Shown: in pieces, positions 42,674-53,421 of the stretch
How positions within the stretch are numbered: the stretch's first letter is position 1
Layout of the letters: each line of letters starts with the position of its first letter
NCBI GenBank assembly: GCA_012490785.1
Contig: JAAXCT010001783.1
Location: 1 to 64,000 of the forward strand
Origin: Eragrostis nindensis
Lineage: Eukaryota; Streptophyta; Magnoliopsida; Poales; Poaceae
DNA length: 64,000 nucleotides
Reading direction: 5' to 3'
Translations under genes and position numbers: made by a program
Notes under the pieces: generated by a model
Seen by the model: the letters and a program-made list of their open reading frames with translations, nothing else
Database searches by the model: none
What the model was told of the DNA's origin: nothing

Positions 42674-43335
42674 ATGGCTTTCATCAGAACGCCCCACGCC
42701 GCGGCCGGCGCCGTGCTCTCCCTCTTCCTGGTCGCGGTCGCCGACGCCGCGGCGCCCGCGAACGCGCCTCCGTCGAGCAAGCTCTCCGTCCAGGAGGCGT
42801 GCAAGCACACCGCGGGGCACTACGAGCTCTGCGTGGCGACGCTGTCCGGCGACCCGTCGTCCAAGTCGGCCGACACGGCGGGGCTGGCGAAGGCGGCCAT
42901 CCTGGCGGCGCAGCGGAACGCGTCGGAGACGGCGACGTTCCTGTCGAGCATCTACGACGACACCAACCTCGAGAACAAGACGGCGCAGCTGCAGCAGTGC
43001 CTCGAGGACTGCGGCGAGAGGTCAGAACGCAGAATCGGTGCACTTATACAAGGTCGAGGTGACGCTCTCCGATGTCTGACACGGGAATTGTATGTTGCAG
43101 GTACGAGGCGGCGGTGGAGCAACTGACGGACGCGACGTCGGCGCTGCAGTCGGGGGCGTACAGCGAGTCGGAGGCGCTGGTGGCGGCGAGCCAGGCGGAG
43201 GTGAAGCTGTGCCAGCGAGGGTGCCAGGCCGTGCCGGACCACCGCAACGTCCTCACCACGCGCAACCGCGAGGTCGACCAGCTCTGCAGCATCGCGCTCA
43301 GCATTACTAAGCTCATCCGCGGGCCACCTTCGTGA
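42674..43335 (+). CDS. pectin methylesterase / invertase inhibitor (PMEI) protein
   Basis: Two exons, 42674-43020 and 43101-43335, joined by an 80-nt GT-AG intron in phase 2; product 193 residues. A signal peptide (~1-26, SLFLVAVADAAA) sends it to the cell wall. The PMEI fold is a four-helix bundle held by two disulphides. Cysteines in EACKHTAGHYELC form the first pair, and QQCLEDCGE and VKLCQRGC supply later ones. Such proteins block pectin methylesterase or vacuolar/cell-wall invertase; sequence alone does not tell which. Two PMEs lie within 20 kb. The frame is intact. Confidence 0.88.
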
Positions 43336-44002
43336 TACGTTTAATGGGGTGAATCTTTGAAATGGTGAACGGTCGTTGTGCCTAATAGGATCGTGGCTGT
43401 AAATTCTCATGTAATCAGATTGGATGGTCTGTAAGAACAGAGTAAATTACTGGACACTTATTGTTTTTGTGCTAGTTGGATGTATGTATTGTCAACAGGA
43501 AACTAACTGTCGCAAACTATGTTTATCACAACGGAATGCGTCGGAAATGAACTAGTAAATGTTATGGGATGGATCCTGGTGCAATCAGACCTTTGCTGTC
43601 ATTGATGCACTCCTTCATTGTGCTACATACCGAACTGAAGAATTGCATAGCTTTCTCCAAAGGAAATACTAAATCAGGACCTGCTTCCTTTGCAATCGCA
43701 AAAAAAAAAAAAAGGACCTGCTTCCTTTGCAAAATAAGAACATCTTTTTATTAGTATAACTTCATGTTAAATTTTTCTCAAATCTCATACAACTAGGGAT
43801 CATCAACATACAACAGGCGAATCTAATTTGAACCCATGTGTGGTATGGTGTTCATCTCGCACCACTTATTATTGTTTTCTGTAGCGACTGTGTACCTATC
43901 TTAATTTTGCAACAAATACAATAGACGCTGTATTCATAACACCCACTAAAGAGCCCAATTAGCAATTATCATGAAACCATGATCTCTAGCTAGGAGTATA
44001 TA
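43336..44002. other. convergent intergenic region between PMEI and PME
   Basis: Holds the 3' ends of the two convergent genes and the tail-only insertion scar at 43696-43712. Confidence 0.5.
43696..43712 (+). mobile_element. tail-only retroposition scar (TCGC + A13)
   Basis: 17 bp, TCGC plus 13 A, flanked by a perfect 20-bp direct repeat AGGACCTGCTTCCTTTGCAA at 43676-43695 and 43713-43732. The duplication is longer than the insert. Confidence 0.8.
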
Positions 44003-46207
44003 TCAGTTTAGCAGTCCGCTGGTGAAAGGCACGCCGGTCTGCGGCAGCCAGAAGTCTCCGAGCACCATGTTCCCTACGGTGAAGTTCCCGGCGTCCGCGG
44101 CGCTGCTGAGCACGTGGAACCCCGGCCACGCCACCCTCCCGGCCGTGTCCCCCCCGGCGCCGGTGTTGTTGAACTCGGCGTAGAACAGCGTGTCGAGCGC
44201 GAAGTCCCCGTTCCACGGCATCCAACCCGCGGGGTCGACGAGCGCGCCGATCTCCGACTGCATGATCACCGTGCGGGAGTAGGCCTTCCACGGCCGGCCG
44301 AGGTAGGTGGCGACTCGGAACGCCGCGTTCGCCGCCAGCTCCGGCGCGGCGGCGAACGCGCAGCCCTGGAGCGTGGTGCCCGTGTTCTGGTTCGGGTCCG
44401 TCCGGCCCTGCGCCGTCACCGTGTTGCTCTGCCCCTGCATCGGCAGGCGGGAGTAGAGCGCGCAGTCCTGGAACACGACGGCCGCGTTGCCGAAGACGTA
44501 GTCCACCGTGCCGTAGATGTCGCAGGCGCGGTAGAACTGGCGGAGGGAGTGGGTGTAGAGCGTGTCCTGGTACGCCTCGAAGCTGCACCGGTAGAACGTC
44601 GACAGGTCCGCGCCGGAGCGGAGCGCCACGGCCTGGTGCTTCGCCGGGCCGGCCGTGTTCCGGAACGTCATGTTCACCGCCACGAACCCTGACCAAGGAC
44701 GGCTGCAGGGGAAGTTATTATTAGGCACAATCTCAGTTGATCGGAGTACTGCTAGGATCGACATGGATCAAACAAAATTTTGTGATATCATGACACGTAA
44801 TACCGTAAGGCCAACAATAATATATGCGACAACATTATAGGTGACAGTTGTTTCCTACGCAGACACCACACATGGCTCACCTAATGCCATTCTTTAATTT
44901 TTAAATGAAAGTCGTATAATCTTAAAAAATAAGGATACCTACTAAACAATCTTGGCCTGTCGTCATGTCATGCATGTTAGTTATCATGCCAATGATTTTC
45001 AGGGCAGTAAGGTAAAGTTCAACTGGTTATCGAAAGAGTCAACTCATTTTGACTTTGAAAATGCTTCATATATTTTATTTCTGCCAGTTGGTTCATTTTG
45101 TAACATGACGCGGAAATGAGCGCGCCGATGCCGAACTAAATTTTGTAGCAGAAGTCAAGAGCGTACACGATGACGGTCCCGGCAAAATAGTAAAATATAA
45201 AGAGATAACTCACCGAACGTGGCCGAGTTGAACGTCGTCCATCCGTCGACGACGCTACGGTTGCCGGTGATCACCGACTGCCCGATGCCGTCTCCGATCA
45301 TCATGACGTACTTCTTGTTCTTGGGCACCGCCACATTCTCCTCGTACACGCCGGCCACCACGCGTATGACGAAGTAGCCGGTGCTCCCGTCCAGGTTGCT
45401 GGGCGCCGCCGCGCCGACGGTGGTGTAGTTCCCGGCGCCGCTCTGGTCCACCGTCACCGCGCCGACCACCGGCACCGCCGCGGCGGCGCCCTCGAGCGTC
45501 ATCCTGCGCACCATCTCGTCGTCGGTGGCGTCGAACAGCCCCCTCCCGTGTCCGCCGCCGTGAGAGGGCGGCTTCTTCTTCCCACCGGCCGCCGGCTTGG
45601 GCGGCTTGACCCACGCCCTGGTGAAGAGCGAGAGCGAGACGCTGTAGAGCTTGGTGCTGTTGGCCATGGGCACGGCGAGCCCGTCGCGGACGGACCACGC
45701 CGACGCGGCGGCCTGCAGCCCGTCGGCGCACGTCTGCTGGTTGGTCAGGATCGCCGACAGCAGCGTCTGCACGTCCTCCGCCTGCGGGTCCAGCAGCGCG
45801 CGGTTGCCCGACGCGTTCAGCGCCGTGCCGGCGGCGGCGAGGAAGTCGATGTTGAGCGACGACAGGAGCTGGCAGTCCTGCAGCGCGGCGACGGCCGCCG
45901 GCGACAGGCTGCGGCCGCGGGCGAGGTAGCGGTTGACGAGGCCCAGGAACTTGTTGGCGTTGGCGAGGGACTTGGCCACGGAGAAGCGGCCGTAGGTGTA
46001 CAGGTTGCTGGTGCCGTTCGCCGGGAGCACGGTCCGGCAGAAGGTTGGGTCCGTCGTCCCTTTGCACGCCGTCGAAGGGGGCACCGGCGTCGCGGGCGCC
46101 GGCGCCGGCGCCGGGTCCGGGTCGGAGCGCGCCGTGGCGGCGAGCAGGGAGAGCACGAGGATGGCGGAGTACAGAGCGGTAGTGGTGGTAGTGTGGAAGG
46201 CCGCCAT
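44003..46207 (-). CDS. pectin methylesterase with PMEI pro-domain
   Basis: Two exons, 46207-45214 and 44702-44003, with a 511-nt intron; ~564 residues. Removes methyl esters from homogalacturonan in the cell wall. Start chosen at GCCGCCATGGCGG (an ATG 21 nt upstream is in frame). A signal peptide (SAILVLSLLAATARS) is followed by a Pro/Ala linker and the PMEI-like pro-region (~48-200). A possible processing site lies near GRGLF, followed by the catalytic domain: GNYTTVGAA, AYQDTLYTHSLRQFYRACDI, YGTVDYVFGNAAVVFQDC with both catalytic Asp, and YLGRPWKAYSRTV with the substrate Arg. At the start of exon 2 a G-run is one base short (~44690), so the frame breaks there; probably a sequence error. The gene converges on the PMEI gene. 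Confidence 0.9.
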
Positions 46208-46542
46208 GTTTTCGGTTACTAGTAGCATGCCCGTGCTTTGCTACGGAGAAAATTTTATAATTTCATAAATAAGCATGTCACTGATAACTAACAATATATA
46301 AATAAATACATAATTTAGCCACAAAGAAATGTCACTGAGAAATGCAAATTCTAACCACAAGCCCATGATTTCATCATTGTGGCTTGAAGGTATCCCATAA
46401 ACTCTTTGTTTAAAAAAAAAATCAGAACTGCTTGCAGCATTTCGTACATGGTGGATACCTTATGTGTTTTCAAATGTATTTTCAAAATGAAGAAAAAGTA
46501 CTTATTGGGAATATATATATATTTTGGAAACATCTTGATATA

Positions 46543-46555
46543 TATTTTTTTTTTT
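46543..46555 (-). mobile_element. possible tail-only retroposition scar
   Basis: TAT-rich T-tract flanked by 17-bp direct repeats GGAAACATCTTGATATA (46526-46542) and GGAAACATCTTGACATA (46556-46572), one mismatch. Confidence 0.45.
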
Positions 46556-47574
46556 GGAAACATCTTGACATAGATTTTGACGCAATTTGCAGAATGCCAA
46601 AATGGTCTTTCTTGTTGGGTATACATTTAGCTATACCCCACAGGTCAGCCACATACATCCTTTTACTTTGGGTCCAGCTAGCAATATGGTGTCCTTAACC
46701 CATTGCAACTCCAGCGAGCGCGGAAACCAAGCAGCAACCGCAAGCAGGCCATGGACGAGGTCCGGGGAACCGAACCGCGGGATCTGAGAGGAGTGAATGG
46801 ATCCAGCTGCTATGGAGCTTGGAGAAGGCTTTGGTCCAAGAGAGGCTGAGACGCGAACTCGAGCTCTAAGAGGCGGAGGGCGAGCTCCACACACGCGAGC
46901 TTGGCGGCAGGCCGCGAGCTGGAGATGGGGTCTCGAGGGCAGCACAAGCAAGAGGAGGACGATGTGGCCTGGCCGGTGGGGTGAGCTCCACGCGAATCTG
47001 GCGGTCTGCGGTGACCCGACGTGGATGGTGGCGAGATTGTTCTAGAATCGGCGGTCAATTCCCTTTTCCCTTCCCCATCTCCGCTCGAATTGACGCCCGT
47101 TTTTGGGCCCACATGTCGGCGCAAACTTCAGATGGGGAGGCACGACGACGACCGGACACCACCAACTCGTAATTTTAATAGTAGTAAGACAGTACGTGGC
47201 AGTACTCTTGTTAAGTTTTTGAGTTATTAATGTGCTTGTATGCTTGGAGCCATGGATCGCGGCATTCTTTTATAGGGTGGATGCGAGGGCTTCATGGTCA
47301 TTTCGAGAAGTTGGCAGGTCAAGCATGGTTTGACTTGTGAGCTCCATGTGGCTCTTCATATAGGGTCCATAGGAAACGCGTCTGAGCAATGACGGTGACG
47401 AAGAAATCCCGGCTCAACGTCAAACACTCGAGAGCTGGCGATTCATGGAATGAGCTGCGCTTGGGGGAGGTGACCTTTGTTTCGGTTGGGTTGGCCGGGT
47501 TCAAATAGTTGTTCACTTCTTTTAAGCGTTACTAGTTTACGACCAATCAAATCATATAAACATGGTTTCTGCAC

Positions 47575-47910
47575 ACGCAGTTGCATGGTTACTTCCTGTA
47601 CAATTTTAGTTCGGCCAGTAACCATTTTGTTCCTCAACTTTTGCATTTACAAAAGGGGTAATTCTTCTTGATGCGAAATGGGAAAATTCGCCCCTTAGAT
47701 TTTGAGTTGTTTATGGTGACAAACACGTCCGTCAGGATGATGACGCAGTTGCATGGTTACTTCCTGTGCAGTTTTAATTCGGTCAATAACCATTTTTCCT
47801 CAACTTTTGCGTTCGCAAAACGGATAATTTCTTCTTGACGCCAAACGGGAAGAATTTGCCCCTTAGATTTCGAGTTGTTTATGGTGACAAACATGTAAAC
47901 TGGATGACTT
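47575..47910. repeat. 168-bp tandem duplication
   Basis: Two diverged units, 47575-47742 and 47743-47910, each starting ACGCAGTTGCATGGTTACTT and ending near GGATGA. They differ by many substitutions and small indels, so the duplication is old. Confidence 0.85.
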
Positions 47911-48774
47911 GATATGCCACACGTGAGTATGCAACAATATCATCATCTTTCATCTATATATATTTTATCTCCACGTACCTCTCTCATATCAATAAGGCCA
48001 TTGTTCTAAGTGGTAGGGTGTGTATCCAGTTATGGTGATGATTCCATGCACGCAACTAGAAAGAGATGTTAGAAAAGACAAGGTGTCAGAATTATATTTG
48101 ATCTTCCATGATACGCTAGTTAATTAAGCTGGCCATCGTCAAAAAACCACTCAAAACCCTTTTGCTACCTTATTAATTCGCGTGGTGCGCCCGGGCGGCG
48201 CCACTGTTCCTCGCGATGCCACAAGATCGTTCAATCCAGCTAGCGTACTGGCTGGGGGATGTAACAGCCACGAGTTTATCCAAAAAATTAGATCGAAGTT
48301 TCTATTCTGTGGTGCCCGGTGTTCCACACAGTTAGGCAACCACTAGTTAATAAGCAGTGGTTGACGCCTAGTGGATTTACTAGTAGACACTCTACGTGAC
48401 TATATTGCTCGTGTTCGGTGTCATGTTAATTAATCAAACGATCCAAATTAGATGTCTCCGTTTGCTTGAGGCTCTGTCAGCTAGCTAGATGGCTTTACAA
48501 AACACAAAGTTATGTCGTTCAAAGGTTGTGGTTTAATCATGAAAGTTCCAGCAGATTTAATTTAGCACATATAGTTTCATCTTGCAAAAGCATGGGTACT
48601 AATTGTGTATTAGATACTCCTTCAATTTCGGAAAATGCATGGTGCGTAGTATGGGTTGAACATGTATATTCATCTTACCAATCTTAAATGGAAAGAATAA
48701 CAGATTTTGGATACGGAAGTTGGCAAGACGAACAAATTTTGTGGATCAAGCCACAGGTGTAAAGAGTATGGGTT

Positions 48775-48790
48775 CACTTTCACAAAAAAA
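48775..48790 (+). mobile_element. possible tail-only retroposition scar
   Basis: CACTTTCAC plus A-tract between two perfect copies of AGTATGGGTT (48765-48774 and 48791-48800). Confidence 0.35.
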
Positions 48791-50689
48791 AGTATGGGTT
48801 GACGGCTGATTAGTGGCCCTTTGGTGTTAGCTAGAACCATTTTCGTAGACCTACTTGTGACAAGCATGCTTAGTGCTCTTGTGTAAAGGCAATAATCCGT
48901 TCATAGATTCTACTAGAAGCTAGCTGACCATGTTTTTAATTCAAGTTCATCTCTAATCCTTAGTGAACCGGGTGTTGTCTCGAGACATCTGATATTTTGG
49001 AAAATACGTTAGAGTTGTGTTTTTCTTAGGGAGCAGGTGGCTAACAAGCAAATGTTCAATTTATCCTTATTTAGTGAGCATTTATAAAGATATATTACCA
49101 GTTTATCAAAAAATAATTGAACTGGTAAAACACATGAGTAATAAATGAAGATTGTTGTCATGATAACAAATTATTTCCACTTTTTAAAGATTGTTTTCAG
49201 AGGTTTGCAATTTTAGAAATGTTGAATGAGTGCTCTTAGATAAATTACATACCAACATTAACCAGACATATACATCTTTTTGGTGAGGGCAATGTGTTTA
49301 AATAGAGAGCGGCGAAAATCCTTTTTTTGTTTTGCCATTGGTCTTCCTTAATTTGAATTAGATTATCTAGTCCCAGTAGTGAGGTAACACCGCTTTCGAA
49401 ATTTGGACTTTTGCACTTTATACATGTTAAAATACTTATATAGATCAAAACAGTATGTGAAACTATGATCATTTTGTGGTCCATATGTAAAGAAAAGAAT
49501 ATAATAACTTTTTGTTGCATAAGATAAGTTGTTTGTCTTCAACATGACCATATTGTGATGTAGAAACATAAGTGTTGTATAACCAAACCTTGAATTAGTG
49601 GTAAGACTTCTATCTTGAGTCCTTGAGCTCAGTCACATACAAGATACATAAAAAATTCCCCTTTTTCTTGAACAGAATGTCCAGTTTTAGATGTCGAGAA
49701 TCGGAAGGTTACGGTGTAAAATCACTTCAAGTCGAATTTTTGCTCACTCTGTATGTAGTAGCAAGGCAAATAAGCACTCACTCCAATAGTCCAATGTTTG
49801 CTCTCTTTGTGTGTATAGACTTTTGTTCGTTCACCCAAGGAGGGCCTGTTCGCAGCCTGCTTGTTGAGTGTTTGCCTGTGCAGTCATCTATATGAATCTT
49901 TATACAGGTTTGAGATTGAGTTATGAAGCTGCATGCTGAGTGCTTTTAGTTGTAATTTCTTTGTTTTACAAAGTGTTTGTAACATGAATATATACTCATT
50001 TACATATTAATATAATTATTCTTTCGAAAAAAAAAGGCAAGCACTTCTCACGCGAGAATGACTACTTGAGGTCATGGAAACAGCTAACCCGCACAACATT
50101 AATTCGCAAGGAGATGAGATCCATGCACATCTACCTGTCAGTCAACTTGCATGCCCACGACAAATCTAAAAGGCTTGCACAAGGAGCTCAAGACTCTGGT
50201 CCGATCCGTCTTTACAAAATAAGTTAATACCAATTCGCACCATATTTAGGGGGTCAGAAACATGTGGAGGAGCAACGAGCCAAAAGTTTGCAGCCGAGTC
50301 GATTGGACATTCTATAAAGCCGGTGGCCTTTGACGGCTGACCCGATCGAGCTAGCTAGTACCCGGACCCAACTGCCGGACCAGGGGCGGCGCTGGCCGGA
50401 GATGGTTTGGCAGGTCTGAGAATGGCGTCCTCGTCCTCGCCTCTGCGAGCTGGGAGGAATGCATATATGTGCATCGACACGTTATTAGCTAGCCGGAGTG
50501 GATTGACGTCTTGACCGGATGTAGAGCTAATTAAGGGCATGACTGACCCGTGTTTGGCTTTGAAAAACAGAGTGTGAATTCGAGCACGAGTTATCCCGGC
50601 AGGAGGCCTGCGCGTGTGGCACGCCGCCGGTTAATTTGGTAACGACGCACATGATCCGCCTGCTTTCTCTGTCTAGCTTCCCTCCCTAC

Positions 50690-51514
50690 CTAAGATCGAG
50701 CCTAGTATTTTTTTTTATAGGAGATCGAGCCTAGTAGAGTGTAGATGATGGATGATGGGTCTGAACCTACTTCTACTTGCGTAGACGCATGGGCCGCAAG
50801 CATGCATGTCTCACGCACGTATTGAAGGTCGACAATGCAGGCCTGCTTGCTTGTTCAACGACGGAAAGCCCAGTCTTTCCTTGTTGGATGTTGGATTGTT
50901 GGCTACCTGCCGCGCGCTCTCCAATCCATCGTGCCCAGCCCAGCAGCCGAGCACCGACGACGCTTCTTCCGGCGCTGCAACCCCGTGGGCGCGGCAGCAT
51001 TTTAGAGGCATCATCTCGTCTCGTCTGTAGAGTAGAGCTCGTCGCGTGGGCGTGGCGGTCCCCTCGATCCGGTGGGCACGTCGTAGTAGTGGGTGGATGC
51101 TCGCCCAACCACAAACCAAACTCTCGGAAGAGTCGGAGCTCAGTCTTCTTTGCTCCAAGGTGAACTATTCACCTTCGACTGCTCCAACCGCCGTTCCGAA
51201 TCGATGCCGTGGTCTCGTCGTCGATCTCACAGAAGCTGTCGTAGCTCGGCGCACATTTCAGAGTTTCCTTATACATATAGACGCAGTACATGCACTCACA
51301 AAAAGGGTAACTTCTGTACACTGAATTAATGCGCTCTCTATCTCGCATTGCTGGGATTAGGATCTGCCGCACGACAGCCCACTTACTCCGGTACAGACAG
51401 CCAATGCAAAAGAGAACGAACGGAGAATCACAAGGGAGCAGTGGATCATTTCTGGAAAGACCAGAAACAAATGAGATACAATACCGCTCCACATGTACCA
51501 GCAGGAATGATTCA
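50690..51514 (+). repeat. segmental duplication, copy A
   Basis: 825 bp repeated directly at 51824-53421. Both begin CTAAGATCGAGCCTAGTA and end in a shared TGTACCAGCAGGA region. Small insertions and deletions distinguish them. No gene is recognisable in the unit. Confidence 0.9.
50708..50721 (-). mobile_element. tail-only retroposition scar older than the segmental duplication
   Basis: On the - strand CCTAT plus 9 A, flanked by a perfect 15-bp repeat AGATCGAGCCTAGTA (50693-50707 and 50722-50736). The same structure is present at ~51827-51871 in copy B. Confidence 0.65.
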
Positions 51515-52306
51515 TTGATCGACCCAGGGGCGGACCGCCCCATACGGCGGGATGGGGCAGCTGCCCCAGCTATATCACGGCACAAAAAAACTCATCTTCA
51601 TGTTTGATCAGAGTTTCCTACAGTTCAGCCCTTTGAGTGAAGCAGAGAGATGATGAGAATGATGAACAAGCAGCAACGTCTTTGAAGAGGTTCCAGTAAA
51701 TGACTATTTAGCTAGCTATCATGCATAAATAAAAACAATGTTGAAAGTAAGAATAGTTAGTGGTTTGCATGAGCACGATCAGAACTCTGGTGCCTGCCAA
51801 GGCTGGGTGAAGTTCTGCCCCATCTAAGATCGAGCCTAGTATTTTTTATAGGGGATCGAGCCTAGTAGAGTGTAGATGATGGATGATGGGTCTGAACCTG
51901 CTTCTACTTGCGGGGACGCATGGGCCGCAAGCATGCATGTCTCACGCACGTACACTTGAAGGTCGCTAATGGCCTGCTTGCTTGTTCAACGACGGAAAGC
52001 CCAGTCTTACCTTGTCTCCAATCCATCATGCCCAGCCCAGCAGCCGAGCACCGACGACGCTTCTTCCGGCGCTGCAACCGCGTGGGCGTGGCGGGGGCGG
52101 CAGCATTTTGTCTTAGAGGCATCATCTCGTCTCGTCTGTAGAGTAGAGCTCGTCGCGTGGGCGTGGCGGTCCCCTCGATCCGGTGGGCACGTCGTAGTGG
52201 TGGGTGGATGCTCGCCCAACCACAAACCAAACTCTCGGAAGAGTCGGAGCTCATTCTTCTTTGCTCCAAGGTGAACTATTCACCTTCGGCTGCAGCCGAC
52301 GGGCCC

Positions 52307-53099
52307 CGAACTCTCGAGGCGCTACAGTTGAGAGGAGGAGAAAAAGGTGCTCCGGTCGCCGCCGGTGGAGGTGGTCGTCTCCGTCGCCTCCGATGGCCCT
52401 CGGGCCTTCGGGAGGTGGCGGAGACGGTTGTTCGTCTGCCGGTCGGTTGTGGTCGTCCTAGTCTAGGCTTTTATAGATCTAGGGTTAGGGTCCGGTGGTC
52501 GCCGACGAGGCGCTGGCGTCGATGGCTGATCCGGTTTTGTCCTCTCGAGTTCCGCCGCGTCCTGCTGGCGGTTCGCTCCGACGCCGGTGGTGAACTCGTG
52601 GAGGTGGGGTTCCCGTTGTGGTGCCCTTGTACAGGAGCCCATGGCGCGGTGGCCATCCGTCTCGGTGAGGCAGGGTGGTGGCCGGCCACTTGTGCTCCAG
52701 GGACAGAGGAAGCTGTGGGTCATGCGGAAGATGGAGGAGGGCTCGTGCTCGGTTTCCCCGCGGTGGTCGCCATCACCGGCGAGTGGCGAGTCTTGGCCAA
52801 GGTGAGTTTGGGGCGCTGCCCCGGCCGATTGGGCGGTCGGCGTTTGCTCATCTCGCTCCTGGGGGCGAGTGTCTTTCTTCGGCTCTTCAAAAGCTTTCAA
52901 GCGACGGAGTCTTCTGGCTCCGGGGAACTCTCCTTGGCTTCGGGAAAGCGGCGGCGGGTCCTGGCGTCGTGCGGCGGCGGCGACCTGCTTTGGCAAGAAC
53001 AGTTGTACTCTGTATCCTGTTTAGTATCTGTATGTATACCGTACTTTGTACGTTTCCTTATCTATTAATACAGATATGTTGATAAAAAAAAAAAAAAAA
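52307..53099 (+). mobile_element. non-autonomous poly-A retroposon, copy 2
   Basis: Same family as 31690-32559, here on the + strand. It ends TATGTTGAT plus A16. The 5' border is set by homology (GCTACAGTTGAGAG). No clear target duplication is visible. An open frame runs through the element to a stop at 53068. Confidence 0.75.
52320..53068 (+). CDS. open frame of retroposon copy 2, unknown function
   Basis: About 250 codons open within the element; the frame actually stays open from 52157, outside the element, so no start can be chosen. Blocks such as LRWPSGLREVAETV, SRVRVRWS, RCPGRLGGRRLLISLL and FLRLFKSF align with the other copy. A Gly/Trp-rich middle contains WCPCTGAHGAVAIRL. No domain recognised. 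Confidence 0.3.
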
Positions 53100-53421
53100 C
53101 CCGCCGTTCCGAATCGATGCCGTGGTCTCGTCGATCGATCGGTCTCACAGAAGCTGTCCTAGCTCGGCTCACATTTCAGAGTACAGACGCAGTACATGCA
53201 CTCACAAAAAAGGTATAACTTCTGTACACTGAATTAATGCATGCGCGCTCTCATTGCTGGGGATTAGGATCTGCCGCACGACAGCCCACTTACTCCGGTA
53301 CAGACAGCCAATGCAAAAGAGAACGAACGGGGAATCACAAGGGAGCAGTGGATCATTTCTGGAAAGACCAGAAACAAATGGGATACAGTACCGCTCCACA
53401 TGTACCAGCAGGACTGATTCA

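Larger units (their letters stand above)
46208..50689. other. intergenic region
   Basis: About 4.5 kb without a recognisable gene. It contains a 168-bp tandem duplication (47575-47910) and two possible tail-only scars (46543 and 48775). 46700-47160 is GC-rich but has no coherent frame. Confidence 0.5.
51824..53421 (+). repeat. segmental duplication, copy B, interrupted by a retroposon
   Basis: Collinear with copy A except for a ~790-bp insertion at ~52307-53099. The split falls between CACCTTCGGCTG and CCGCCGTTCCGAATCG, which are adjacent in copy A near 51170-51200. Confidence 0.9.

Noticed and set aside
46797..47230. Possible gene in a GC-rich patch upstream of the PME
   Set aside because: Short overlapping frames on both strands, no domain, no splice pattern.
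50777..51324. Frames shared between the two duplicated segments (50.7 and 51.9 kb) as a duplicated gene
   Set aside because: Frames differ between copies by indels and have no conserved start, so the similarity is DNA-level duplication only.
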